NCBI RefSeq assembly: GCF_900113835.1
Contig: NZ_FOQV01000001.1
Location: forward strand, 992,001-1,056,000
Source of the DNA: Allobosea sp. OK403
GTDB lineage: Bacteria; Pseudomonadota; Alphaproteobacteria; Rhizobiales; Beijerinckiaceae
Direction of reading: 5' to 3'
Length of the DNA: 64,000 nt
The notes below the pieces were generated by a model, which ran no database searches, had not been told where the DNA came from, and saw nothing but the letters and a program-made list of their open reading frames with translations. Positions 56,813 through 64,000 of this stretch are shown here, piece by piece. The translations under genes were made by a program, and so were the position numbers. Numbering within the stretch: the first letter of the stretch is position 1; every line of letters starts with the position of its first letter.

Positions 56813-57453
56813 CAGGTTTGCCTTTCTGTGGACGGCGCGCGGCCGTGGAAGCGAATGGAAAAAGGTCGCCCCGCGATACTCGCTCCGAGCTGCGGCGACA
56901 ACCTCATCGGTGTGCAATCGCGAACAGCGGCGACGACCGAGTCCGTGAAACGCTGGCGCAAGGCCGGGTCGGTCCGCCTGGTTTCCCAGGTCACGCGCGG
57001 CTGGCCGAAGAGCGAGCCGTCGCGGCGCAGGCTGAACCTGACCGTCGCCATGACGCCTGTATCGAGACCGTCGATGACGGGCGGATGCCAGCAGCGCCGC
57101 AAAGCGGGCGCGATATCGGTGAGACGGGCAAGCGCCTCGCCTTCGAACGGTTTCGTCGAAGGCGCAAGCCCTCCCGCCACGCCGATCTCGCCGCTGCGCG
57201 ACTCTCGGGGCGGCCTGATCCTGCGATAGCCGCTGCCCGGTATGTCATCCCCGCTGAACGGGCCGCCGACGCCTGGCATGTAGCGCTGCCCCGATTGCGG
57301 CGGCAGAATGGGGTTCTGCGAGCCGGAAGGCGGTGGCAGGACGGGATTTTGCGATCCGGAGGGCGGCGGCAGGCCGAGATCGCGGGTGTCCTGCGCGCCG
57401 GCTGAGCCGGCGGCCAGCAGCAAAGCGAGAGAGGTGAGAGCCATGCGCAGCAT
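56812..57453 (-). CDS. Secreted protein with TonB/TolA C-terminal-like domain
   Basis: 213 residues from the ATG at 57453 with GGGAGG upstream (a GTG two codons earlier is possible). A signal peptide ends GSAGAQ. A proline-rich repeat region follows (three LPPPSGSQNP-like units, residues about 28-58). The C-terminal half is ARLTDIAPALRRCWHPP, then GVMATVRFSLRRDGSLFG and DSVVAAVRDCTPMRL, the pattern of TonB-C/TolA-C energy-transducer domains. Two cysteines (RRCWHPP, RDCTPM) may form a disulfide. No membrane anchor besides the signal is visible. It sits between two cyclophilin genes on the same strand. Confidence 0.8.
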   Translation of the reverse strand: MLRMALTSLALLLAAGSAGAQDTRDLGLPPPSGSQNPVLPPPSGSQNPILPPQSGQRYMPGVGGPFSGDDIPGSGYRRIRPPRESRSGEIGVAGGLAPSTKPFEGEALARLTDIAPALRRCWHPPVIDGLDTGVMATVRFSLRRDGSLFGQPRVTWETRRTDPALRQRFTDSVVAAVRDCTPMRLSPQLGASIAGRPFSIRFHGRAPSTERQT

Positions 57454-57495
57454 TGTCACGGCCCTCCCCTGGTTGGCCTTTACTTATGTAGACCG

Positions 57496-58041
57496 TTACT
57501 TGGCGTCGGCCTGCAAGCGCATGCGGACGATCTTGTCAGGGTTCGTGACCTGGCCATTGGCCGATTGGCTGCCCTTCTTGATCTTGCGCACGGCATCCAT
57601 GCCGGAGACGACCTCGCCGAACAGTGTGTACTGGCCGGTCAGCGAACCGCAGCCCTCAAAGCAGATGAAGAACTGGGAATTGGCGGAATCGGGCGATTGC
57701 GAACGGGCCATGCCGACCGAGCCGACCTTGTAAGGCGTCGGGGTGAATTCGGCCGGCAGGTTCGGCAGATCGGACTTGCCGGTACCGGTGCCGGTCGGGT
57801 CGCCGGTCTGGGCCATGAAGCCGTCGATAACGCGGTGGAAGACGATGCCGTCATAGAAGCCGCGCTTGGTCAGCGCCTTGATCTGCGCGACATGCTTGGG
57901 CGCGAGGTCGGGCCGCAGCCGGATTGTCACCGGCCCGTCCTTGGTCTCCAGAACCAGTGTATTGGCCGGGTCCGGTGCCTGGGCCTGGGCCATGCCGAGC
58001 GAGGCGATGAGGGCGAGAGCGGCGAGAGAGCTGCGCAGCAT
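57496..58041 (-). CDS. Periplasmic peptidyl-prolyl cis-trans isomerase (cyclophilin)
   Basis: 181 residues from the ATG at 58041 (MLRSSLAALALIASLGMAQA). Residues 1-21 are a signal peptide ending AQAQA. The cyclophilin core begins [36 protein letters not shown] and [16 protein letters not shown] match the catalytic face. It is closely related to the cytoplasmic one downstream, so the two look like paralogues. It precedes the TonB-C-like gene by 42 bp. The longer frame upstream to 58149 is not homologous. Confidence 0.94.
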   Translation of the reverse strand: MLRSSLAALALIASLGMAQAQAPDPANTLVLETKDGPVTIRLRPDLAPKHVAQIKALTKRGFYDGIVFHRVIDGFMAQTGDPTGTGTGKSDLPNLPAEFTPTPYKVGSVGMARSQSPDSANSQFFICFEGCGSLTGQYTLFGEVVSGMDAVRKIKKGSQSANGQVTNPDKIVRMRLQADAK

Positions 58042-58199
58042 AGACGATCTCCATGGCAACCGGCGGGCCCGGCTGGTCTGGCACTCGCCTAGCGGCATCC
58101 TTTGGCCGGAACAAGGCGGGAAAAGGCCCCGGATAGAACTTTGCTGCACTGCACAAGTGCAACACAGAATAAACTTGCAAAAAGATCAGGCTGCGCATG

Positions 58200-58400
58200 C
58201 CTAAAGTGGTGACAGCCCCGTCATAATCCGCTAATCATTCCTGGCTGGACACGCTTTGCGATTATCGAAGCGCCGCGGACCAGGTCTCGGGAGGAACAAA
58301 CGCCCGCCTAGTATATGAGTCGCGCGCGATCAGATGCGTGCCGTTACTGCGGTAAAAACAGACTTCCAAGGCAAGGCATCGGCCTTGCCTTTTTCTTTTT
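58200..58400 (+). ncRNA. Candidate small RNA ending at an orphan terminator
   Basis: The 378-bp gap between the periplasmic cyclophilin and DUF1467 genes (both minus strand) contains a strong plus-strand intrinsic terminator (58368-58400) with no plus-strand gene in front. The 5' end is unknown; I see no convincing promoter, so the start given is arbitrary. A 119-codon plus-strand frame at 58315 crosses the terminator and is not convincing as a gene. No known RNA family is recognised. Confidence 0.4.
58368..58400 (+). terminator. Strong plus-strand intrinsic terminator
   Basis: 10-bp perfect stem (AAGGCAAGGC / GCCTTGCCTT) with loop ATCG followed directly by TTTTTCTTTTT. On the minus strand no U-run follows the stem, so it cannot serve the DUF1467 gene efficiently. 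Confidence 0.9.
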
Positions 58401-58419
58401 GAAGTCCAGCGCGCGAAGA

Positions 58420-58650
58420 TTAGAGGTCGAACTTCGCCCAGATATACCAGACGAGCGCGAAGACCACCCCGGCGATGACCGAGGTGATCAAGGCCTTCTT
58501 GAGCAGGCCGGGAAGGACCGGCGCGCCGGGTTCCGTGCCGTCCGTGACCTCGCCGGCCTCAGCCTGGCTGCGCACGCCGAAGGGCAGCACGGCAAACAGC
58601 ACCGTCCACCAGATCACGAAATAAACGGCGAGCCCGCCGGCGATGGTCAT
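58420..58650 (-). CDS. DUF1467 family small membrane protein
   Basis: 76 residues with two membrane helices (AGGLAVYFVIWWTVLFAVLPFG and ALITSVIAGVVFALVWYIW) separated by an acidic loop. It ends KFDL. This pattern is that of DUF1467, which in Hyphomicrobiales usually lies between mce and proS; here ridA is inserted before it and proS is elsewhere. The ATG overlaps the ridA stop by 4 nt. Function unknown. Confidence 0.88.
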   Translation of the reverse strand: MTIAGGLAVYFVIWWTVLFAVLPFGVRSQAEAGEVTDGTEPGAPVLPGLLKKALITSVIAGVVFALVWYIWAKFDL

Positions 58651-59054
58651 GAGCGGTCATCCCTCGTCGCATAGCCGGCAAGCGCGATGCAGGAAAAAGC
58701 GACGCGCGCCTGCGTCGGCACGCCGAAACGGGCCGTATGGCGCGCCGGCAACCCGCCCGGAAAATGCTTCACATATTCGGCGTTGCAGGCGGCATAGTCG
58801 TCGGGATTGGTGATCAGCATCGAAACCTGCACGACGCGATCGAGGTTGCTGCCTGCCTGCGCCAGGATATCGGCGATCTTCGCCAATGCGTTGCGGACCT
58901 CCTCGGCCGGCGTGTCGCCGCGAAAGACGCCACGCTCGGGATCATGCGGCGCCGAATGGCCGGAGACGAAAATCAGGCCCCCGGCCCGCGTTGCGGCGCT
59001 GAAGGGGCGCGGCGATCCCGCTTCCGGCTCGCCGAAGAAGGTGATCTCGTCCAT
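58647..59054 (-). CDS. RidA family protein
   Basis: 135 residues of the YjgF/YER057c/UK114 family, which hydrolyse reactive enamine/imine intermediates. FVSGHSAPHD near residue 30, EVRNALAKIADILAQAGSNLDRVVQVSMLITNPDDY, and ARHTARFGVPTQARVAFSCIAL at the C-terminus match the family. The arginine that binds the carboxylate in RidA is at the ARHTARFGV position. Active-site substitutions relative to archetypal RidA mean enamine deaminase activity is not assured. It follows mce by 5 bp and overlaps DUF1467. Confidence 0.88.
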   Translation of the reverse strand: MDEITFFGEPEAGSPRPFSAATRAGGLIFVSGHSAPHDPERGVFRGDTPAEEVRNALAKIADILAQAGSNLDRVVQVSMLITNPDDYAACNAEYVKHFPGGLPARHTARFGVPTQARVAFSCIALAGYATRDDRS

Positions 59055-59059
59055 CGCGC

Positions 59060-59464
59060 TCAGGCCTGCTCGAGCTCGACGAGCGTGCCGCAGAAATCCT
59101 TGGGGTGCAGGAACAGCACCGGCTTGCCATGGGCGCCGATGCGCGGCTCTCCGGAGCCCAGGACGCGCGCGCCAGTTGCCTTCAAGCGATCGCGGGCGGC
59201 CAGGATGTCGTCGACCTCGTAGCAGATGTGGTGGATGCCGCCATCGGGATTGCGCTCGAGGAATCTCGCGACGGGCGAGTCAGGGCCCGTCGGCTCCAGC
59301 AATTCGATCTTGGTGTTCGGCAGTTCCACGAAGACCACCGTCACGCCATGCTCTGGCTGCGGCAGCGGCTGCGAAACCCGCGCGCCCAGCGTATCGCGAT
59401 AGAGCGCCGTCGAGGCCGTGAGATCCTTCACGGCAATGGCGACGTGGTTGAGGCGTCCGATCAT
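59060..59464 (-). CDS. mce: Methylmalonyl-CoA epimerase
   Basis: Interconverts (R)- and (S)-methylmalonyl-CoA in propionyl-CoA metabolism. 134 residues from the ATG at 59464 ([19 protein letters not shown]). The VOC fold metal ligands appear as H7 in LNHVAIAV, E in TKIELLEP, H in [11 protein letters not shown], and E in [25 protein letters not shown] is characteristic of this enzyme. The upstream frame to 59560 runs through a heptamer array and is artefactual. It follows rnj across 126 bp. Confidence 0.92.
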   Translation of the reverse strand: MIGRLNHVAIAVKDLTASTALYRDTLGARVSQPLPQPEHGVTVVFVELPNTKIELLEPTGPDSPVARFLERNPDGGIHHICYEVDDILAARDRLKATGARVLGSGEPRIGAHGKPVLFLHPKDFCGTLVELEQA

Positions 59465-59477
59465 GTGGCGCTCCGTG

Positions 59478-59537
<60 letters not shown>

Positions 59538-59568
59538 ATGCGTGTTGGCCGAGCCGTCAAGGCAAACC

Positions 59569-59590
59569 CGACTGCCGACTGCCGACTGCC
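59569..59590. repeat. Heptanucleotide tandem array (CGACTGC, three copies) abutting rnj stop
   Basis: Three perfect CGACTGC units plus C, ending one base before the rnj stop codon. Compared with the array at 59479-59532 it is a one-base variant in inverted orientation (CTACTGC on the other strand), so the two could pair in a transcript. Confidence 0.95.
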
Positions 59591-61261
59591 CTAAACTTCG
59601 ATCACCAGCGCATGCACCAGCGGCTTCTTGCCCCATTCCTCGTTGACGGCGCTGCGCAGGCCGCGCTCCAGCGCGTTGCGGAGTGCCTCGGGATCACGCC
59701 GGCGCGCCTTGGGGATGCCGTCGATCAGTTCGGACACCGCCTCGGCGACATATTCGTCGAAATCGGTGCCGTCGCGCGTCCTCGGTGGCAGGCCCAGCAC
59801 CGCGATCTCAGGATCGCCGGCAAGCCCGCCCTTCTCGTCGATCGCGACCGCGACCGAGATCATGCCGGCGAAGGAGAGCTTCCGGCGCTCGGAGATGGTC
59901 TTCTCCAGCGCGTTCACCAAAAGCGTACCGTCCTGATAAAGGCGACCATGCGTGACCTCGTCGACCTTGCTGGCGCCGTCGGCGGTGATCGCGACGACAT
60001 CGCCATTGCCGGCGCGCACCACGGTTTTGACGCCGAGCCCCCGTGCGAAGATGGCGTGCTCCGACAGATGCAGATCCTCGCCATGGGCGGGAATGACGAT
60101 CTTCGGCTTCAGCCAGCCATAAAGCCTGGCCATCTCCTCGCGGCGCGGATGCCCGGAGACGTGGACGAGATGGGTGCGGTCGGTGATGATCTCGATATTG
60201 TCGCGCGCGAGCGCGTTCAGGATGTTGCCGACGGCCTTCTCATTGCCGGGAATGGTGCGCGACGAGAAGATCACCCGGTCGCCCGGCGAGAGCGCGATCT
60301 CGGGGTGATCGTCCGACGCGATGCGCGAGAGCGCCGCGCGCGGCTCGCCCTGGCTGCCGGTGAGCAGCGCCACAACCTTGTCGCGCGGCAGATAGCCATA
60401 GGTGTCGGCCGAGCGGAAGGCCGGGATGCCGTCGAGATAGCCGCATTCGCGTGCGACATCGATGACGCGGTCCATGGCGCGCCCGACGACGACGACCTCG
60501 CGCTGATCGGCCATCGCAGCCTCGGCGACGGCGCGCAGGCGCGCGACGTTCGAGGCGAAGGTGGTAACGGCGACGCGGCCCGGGGCGGAATGCACCAGTT
60601 CTTTCAGCTTGGCCGCGACATCCGCCTCGCTCGGGCTGGTGCCGTCGCGCATGACATTGGTCGAATCGCAGATCAGCGCAAGCACGCCTTCGTCGCCGAG
60701 TTCGCGCAGCCGCTTCTCGTCGGTCGGCAAGCCGACCTGCGGCGTCGGGTCGATCTTCCAGTCGCCGGTATGGACGACGAGGCCGACCGGGGTGCGGATC
60801 GCCAGCGCGTTGGATTCGGGGATCGAATGCGCCACTGGCACAAATTCGATGTCGAAGGGGCCGAGCGTCACGCGGCCGCCCTGCGCCACCACATGCATCG
60901 GCACCTTGGGCGCGCCTGGTTCGGAGAGCCGGCGCGTCGCCAGGAGGCCGGCGGCGAAGCGCGTGCAATAGACCGGCGCGCGCAAGCTGGGCCACAAGGC
61001 GGCGAGTGCGCCGATATGGTCCTCATGCGCGTGGGTGATGATGATGCCGAGCAGATTGGCACGCTCTTCGATGATGTAGCGCAGGTCGGGCAGGATGATG
61101 TCGACGCCGGGCACCTCGGGGCCGGCGAAGGACAGGCCGCAATCGACCAGGATCCATTTCCGCCGCCCTTCCGGGCCGAACCCGTAGAGCGCGGCGTTCA
61201 TGCCGATCTCGCCGAGGCCGCCGAGGGGAACGAAGACGAGTTGATCGCTGGAACGGGTCAC
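59591..61261 (-). CDS. rnj: Ribonuclease J
   Basis: Metallo-beta-lactamase/beta-CASP nuclease with 5'-exo- and endonuclease activity in mRNA decay and rRNA maturation. 556 residues from a GTG at 61261 with AGGA 8 nt upstream. Metal site [15 protein letters not shown] (HxHxDH), then [10 protein letters not shown] and CDSTNV. The beta-CASP region contains [11 protein letters not shown] and [24 protein letters not shown] follows. A C-terminal domain ends VHALVIEV. It lies between birA and mce, as in relatives. Confidence 0.96.
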   Translation of the reverse strand: MTRSSDQLVFVPLGGLGEIGMNAALYGFGPEGRRKWILVDCGLSFAGPEVPGVDIILPDLRYIIEERANLLGIIITHAHEDHIGALAALWPSLRAPVYCTRFAAGLLATRRLSEPGAPKVPMHVVAQGGRVTLGPFDIEFVPVAHSIPESNALAIRTPVGLVVHTGDWKIDPTPQVGLPTDEKRLRELGDEGVLALICDSTNVMRDGTSPSEADVAAKLKELVHSAPGRVAVTTFASNVARLRAVAEAAMADQREVVVVGRAMDRVIDVARECGYLDGIPAFRSADTYGYLPRDKVVALLTGSQGEPRAALSRIASDDHPEIALSPGDRVIFSSRTIPGNEKAVGNILNALARDNIEIITDRTHLVHVSGHPRREEMARLYGWLKPKIVIPAHGEDLHLSEHAIFARGLGVKTVVRAGNGDVVAITADGASKVDEVTHGRLYQDGTLLVNALEKTISERRKLSFAGMISVAVAIDEKGGLAGDPEIAVLGLPPRTRDGTDFDEYVAEAVSELIDGIPKARRRDPEALRNALERGLRSAVNEEWGKKPLVHALVIEV

Positions 61262-61384
61262 TGAATATCCTGACTGGAATATGGATCGGCGTATGAACGC
61301 GGGAGATGTGCGGGAGCCCTACCATGCCGGGCGGCAGGTCTCCATAGCGGTGAGGCAAAGCAATGCCTTGGAATACTCAGTTGA

Positions 61385-61501
61385 GCCCTCGTCCTGAGGA
61401 GCCCTCCGCGGGAGTGCGCCTCGAAGGATGTTCCAGATGGTTCCCAAGCCTCCTGGGGCATCCTTCGAGATGCCGCTTCGCGGCTCCTCAGGATGAGGGC
61501 T
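61385..61501. repeat. Palindromic element overlapping the 3' end of birA
   Basis: Outer arms AGCCCTCGTCCTGAGGAGCC and GGCTCCTCAGGATGAGGGCT; inner arms CTCGAAGGATG and CATCCTTCGAG. The outer arms are the same as the outer arms of the 54999-55249 element. On the minus strand the right arm encodes the last residues and TGA stop of birA. Confidence 0.88.
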
Positions 61502-62264
61502 GAGGGGAACTGGGCTCGCCGAAAAACAGATCGCCGGCATCGATGGCGCGGCGGCCAGTGGCGGTCTCCATTTCGAGTCGCCCGGATGGATCGAGCCCGA
61601 TGAAGCGCCCTTCGAGCGGGCCTTCCGGCAGCCGGATCGTGATCGTTTCGCCGAGAAAGGCGGCGCGCTCCAGCCAGGCGGCGCGCGTCGGGCCGAAGCC
61701 GCCGGGCTGTTGCCAGGCGCTGAAGCGCGCGAGCCAGGCCCCGCTGAGCGCCGTCAGCATCGCCTCGATGCTCGCAGCCGGTTGATGCTGCTTCAGGAAA
61801 CTCGCCGGATAGGGCGTGCCCTGCGCGCAGGAGGCGATGTTGACGCCAAATCCGATGATCACATTGAGCCGCCCTGCCCGGCTCTCGCCTTCAAGCAGGA
61901 GGCCGGCCGTCTTGGCGCGTTCGATCAGCAGGTCGTTGGGCCATTTCAGCGCAAGGCCGGGAGCCGTAAGCCCCGTGACGGCAGTTGCGGCGTCATGCAG
62001 CGCCAATCCGGCGACGAAGCCGAGCTGCGGCGCGAGCGCCGGCTCGCAAGGCGCGGTCAACAGCAGGCTGACATAGAGATTGCCGGGCGGCGAGCCCCAT
62101 TGCCGGCCATGGCGGCCGCGACCGGCGTTCTGGCTGCGCGCGACGATCCAGAGCTTGCCGGCATCGCCCTGGTCGAGCACACGCCGCGCCTCCTCCATGG
62201 TGGAGCCGACCTCGTCGCGGACGATCAGACGGTAACCGGCAGCGCGGGCTGCTTCAGAGAGCAT
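61488..62264 (-). CDS. birA: Biotin--[acetyl-CoA-carboxylase] ligase
   Basis: Activates biotin to biotinyl-AMP and attaches it to BCCP. 258 residues. VGSTMEEARRV at the start, then QNAGRGRHGRQWGSPPGNLYVSLLL for adenylate binding, LKWPNDLLI with the catalytic lysine context, and IGFGVNIASC. A small C-terminal SH3-like domain follows. No N-terminal HTH is present, so this is a monofunctional ligase, not a repressor. The stop codon lies inside a palindromic repeat (last residues SSPQPSS). It follows nuoN after a 132-bp gap occupied by another palindrome. Confidence 0.95.
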   Translation of the reverse strand: MLSEAARAAGYRLIVRDEVGSTMEEARRVLDQGDAGKLWIVARSQNAGRGRHGRQWGSPPGNLYVSLLLTAPCEPALAPQLGFVAGLALHDAATAVTGLTAPGLALKWPNDLLIERAKTAGLLLEGESRAGRLNVIIGFGVNIASCAQGTPYPASFLKQHQPAASIEAMLTALSGAWLARFSAWQQPGGFGPTRAAWLERAAFLGETITIRLPEGPLEGRFIGLDPSGRLEMETATGRRAIDAGDLFFGEPSSPQPSS

Positions 62265-62273
62265 GGATCGCTT

Positions 62274-62387
62274 CCGTCATTCTCGGGCGCGGCCCTCGGG
62301 TCCGCCCTTTGGCCGGCCCAAGGACAAGCTCCACGCAGACCCGATATCTCCGTCGAGAGATGCTCGGGTCGAGTCCGAGCATGACGG
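62274..62387. repeat. Palindromic element between nuoN and birA
   Basis: Outer arms CCGTCATTCTCGG and CCGAGCATGACGG (one mismatch), with inner GGGTC/GACCC segments. It fills the gap between the birA start (62264) and the nuoN stop (62397). The GTCATT/ATGAC ends resemble the alr-radA element. Confidence 0.75.
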
Positions 62388-62396
62388 GTGCTGCAT

Positions 62397-63827
62397 TCAG
62401 AACAGCGACTTCGCCGCCGCGGCCGCCGAATTAAGCAGCGGCGCGGGAGCCAGCGACAGCACCAGCACGAAAGCCGCCGAGATCAGCAGCACGGCGCGCA
62501 CGCCGAAATCGCCCTTCTCGAAGGCGGGCTTGGCGTCGTCGAAATAGATGATCTTGACCAGGCGCAGATAATAATACGCGCCAACCACGCTGGTCACCAC
62601 GCCGACCACGGCCAGCACATAGAGCTTGGCCTCGATCGCAGCGAGGAAGACGTAGAACTTCGCCCAGAAGCCGGCCAGCGGCGGAATGCCGGCGAGCGAA
62701 AACATCATCATCGACAGCGCAAACGCCATCCAGGGATTGGTGCGCGAGAGGCCGGCAAGCTCGCTGATGTTCTCGACCGGCTTGCCGTCGCGGCGCATCA
62801 GCAGGACGCAGGCGAAGGCGCCCAGCGTCGTGGCCAGATAGATCGCCATATAGACCATGACGCCCTGCACGCCATTGGCGGTGCCGGCGGCGAGGCCGAC
62901 CAGCGCATAGCCCATATTGGCGATCGAGGAATAGGCGAGCAGGCGCTTGATGTTGCTCTGGCCGATCGCCGCGAAGGCGCCCAGCGCCATCGAGGCGATC
63001 GCGATGAAGATGATGATCTGCTGCCAGTCATGCAGCGCGCCCGGGAAGGCGCCGACGAAGACGCGCACCACCATCGCCATCGCCGCCATCTTGGGGGCCG
63101 AGGCGAAGAAGGCCGCGACCGGGGTCGGCGCGCCCTCATAGACATCGGGCGTCCACATATGGAACGGCACCGCCGAGATCTTGAAGGCGACGCCCGCCGC
63201 GATGAAGACGATGCCGAAGATCAGCCCGATGCCGGCATGACCGCCATGGGTGGCAGCCGCAATGCCCGGGAAGCTCACCGTGCCGGTGAAGCCGTAGACC
63301 AGCGACGAGCCGTAAAGCAGCATGCCCGAGGAGAGCGCGCCGAGGACGAAGTATTTCAGGCCGGCCTCGGTCGACTTCGCATTGTCGCGGTCGAAGGCAG
63401 CAACGACATAAAGCGCCAGCGACTGCAATTCCAGGCCGACATAGAGGCTGATCAGGTCGTTGGCCGAGATCATCATCATCATGCCGATCGTCGCCAGCAC
63501 GACCAGGATCGGGAATTCGAAGCGCATCGAGCCGCTGCGGCGCAAGGCATCGGAAGAGAGCAGGATCGTGGCCGCTGCACCCAGCAGCGTCAGCACCTTC
63601 ATGAAGCGGGCGAACCCGTCGGCGACGAAGCTGCCATTGAAGGTGATCAGCTTGCCCTCGCCCGAGAGCACCAGGACGAGCGCCAGCACGAAGAGCGCGA
63701 TCGCCGCGCCTTCGAGCAGGCGCGTCGAACGCTCGCCCTTGATCGCGCCGACCAGCACCATGGCGATGGCGCCGAGCGCGAGGATGATTTCCGGCAGGGC
63801 AGGCCCGAGGGCGGGAACGACGGTCAT
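62397..63827 (-). CDS. nuoN: NADH-quinone oxidoreductase subunit N
   Basis: Antiporter-like proton-pumping membrane subunit of complex I. 476 residues from the ATG at 63827 (MTVVPALGPALPEIILALGA), with about 14 membrane helices. The proton_antipo_M pattern is clear: KYFVLGALSSGMLLYGSSLVYG, FKISAVPFHMWTPDVYEGAPTPV with the broken-helix lysine, and LAYSSIANMGYALVG. It lies 10 bp after the nuoM stop and is the last nuo gene. The upstream frame to 63920 overlaps nuoM and is not used. Confidence 0.97.
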   Translation of the reverse strand: MTVVPALGPALPEIILALGAIAMVLVGAIKGERSTRLLEGAAIALFVLALVLVLSGEGKLITFNGSFVADGFARFMKVLTLLGAAATILLSSDALRRSGSMRFEFPILVVLATIGMMMMISANDLISLYVGLELQSLALYVVAAFDRDNAKSTEAGLKYFVLGALSSGMLLYGSSLVYGFTGTVSFPGIAAATHGGHAGIGLIFGIVFIAAGVAFKISAVPFHMWTPDVYEGAPTPVAAFFASAPKMAAMAMVVRVFVGAFPGALHDWQQIIIFIAIASMALGAFAAIGQSNIKRLLAYSSIANMGYALVGLAAGTANGVQGVMVYMAIYLATTLGAFACVLLMRRDGKPVENISELAGLSRTNPWMAFALSMMMFSLAGIPPLAGFWAKFYVFLAAIEAKLYVLAVVGVVTSVVGAYYYLRLVKIIYFDDAKPAFEKGDFGVRAVLLISAAFVLVLSLAPAPLLNSAAAAAKSLF

Positions 63828-63837
63828 CGGGCCAACC

Positions 63838-64000
63838 TTACTGAACGACCAGCATCGCCGTTTTCGCGGCGGTGAGTGCGGCTTGATAATTCTTGATGAG
63901 GGCTTCGGTCGGCGCGGCAAAGGCGTCGAGGATCGTGCCGGGACGGATGCCGTACCAGACCGTCAGCAGCACGAGCGGCACGAGGATCGCGATCTCGCGG
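63838..64000 (-). CDS. nuoM: NADH-quinone oxidoreductase subunit M (partial, C-terminal end)
   Basis: The minus-strand frame from the window edge to the TAA at 63838-63840 encodes the last 53 residues: REIAILVPLVLLTVWYGIRPG, then TILDAFAAPTEALIKNYQAA to the end. VWYGIRP followed by a soluble amphipathic tail is the typical C-terminus of NuoM, and the position before nuoN agrees. The rest of the gene lies beyond the window. Confidence 0.9.
   Translation of the reverse strand, partial: REIAILVPLVLLTVWYGIRPGTILDAFAAPTEALIKNYQAALTAAKTAMLVVQ

Noticed and set aside
58315-58674. 119-codon plus-strand ORF starting MSRARSDACRYCGKNR
   Set aside because: It crosses a strong terminator and then runs antisense to DUF1467. 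The C-x-x-C near its start is probably coincidental.

Overview
The window is high-GC DNA (by eye about two thirds G+C) that is densely coded and rich in GTG and TTG starts. It comes from an alphaproteobacterium of the order Hyphomicrobiales (Rhizobiales). The evidence is gene order: dxr-cdsA-uppS-frr-pyrH-tsf-rpsB, lptF-lptG-lptD-pdxA-rsmA converging on gmk-yicC-mltG-fabF-acpP-fabG-fabD, rpsF-rpsR-DUF2232-rplI-dnaB-alr-radA-cvpA-purF, and nuoM-nuoN-birA-rnj-mce. Dispersed palindromes of a type common in this order support it. A Bosea- or Methylobacterium-like genome fits, but I cannot fix the genus without a search. Almost everything is core chromosome. I see no prophage, insertion sequence, CRISPR array, rRNA or tRNA.

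Layout. 1-7.0 kb (minus): isoprenoid, phospholipid and undecaprenyl synthesis plus translation factors (dxr partial, cdsA, uppS, frr, pyrH, tsf, rpsB), with a VOC-fold gene inserted on the plus strand. 7.2-11.0 kb (minus): an accessory patch with a small secreted protein, an EVE-domain protein, a VOC protein, a WYL-type regulator, a Tat-type nicotinamidase and an FkbM-type methyltransferase. 11.1-18.4 kb (minus): dnaE, lolD, lolC and proS. 18.4-21.4 kb: coaD, a chemoreceptor and a tiny membrane ORF. 21.5-26.5 kb: an ABC-F ATPase, then NTF2-like, lipoprotein, holC and pepA genes. 26.6-33.4 kb (plus): lipopolysaccharide export (lptF, lptG, lptD), pdxA and rsmA. 33.6-41.5 kb: an orphan Bug/TctC receptor, then gmk, yicC, mltG and the fatty-acid genes (minus). 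41.8-52.6 kb (plus): ribosomal proteins, replication, cell wall, repair and purine genes, an SDR and a TPR protein. 52.7-64 kb (minus): der, a YfgM-like protein, queA, two cyclophilins around a TonB-C-like protein, DUF1467, ridA, mce, rnj, birA, nuoN and the end of nuoM.

Functionally the window is mostly envelope building (CdsA, UppS, LolCD, LptFGD, MltG, Alr, Fab enzymes) together with ribosome assembly and turnover, replication (DnaE, HolC, DnaB) and central metabolism.

The most notable non-genic observations are: a 17-bp tandem duplication at the dnaB/alr junction that creates a six-codon relay ORF; an orphan plus-strand terminator at 58.4 kb suggesting an unannotated small RNA; heptanucleotide arrays in inverted orientation between rnj and mce; several families of palindromic mosaic repeats, one nested and one supplying the stop codon of birA; and the absence of surA and bamB from the places where they are usually found.
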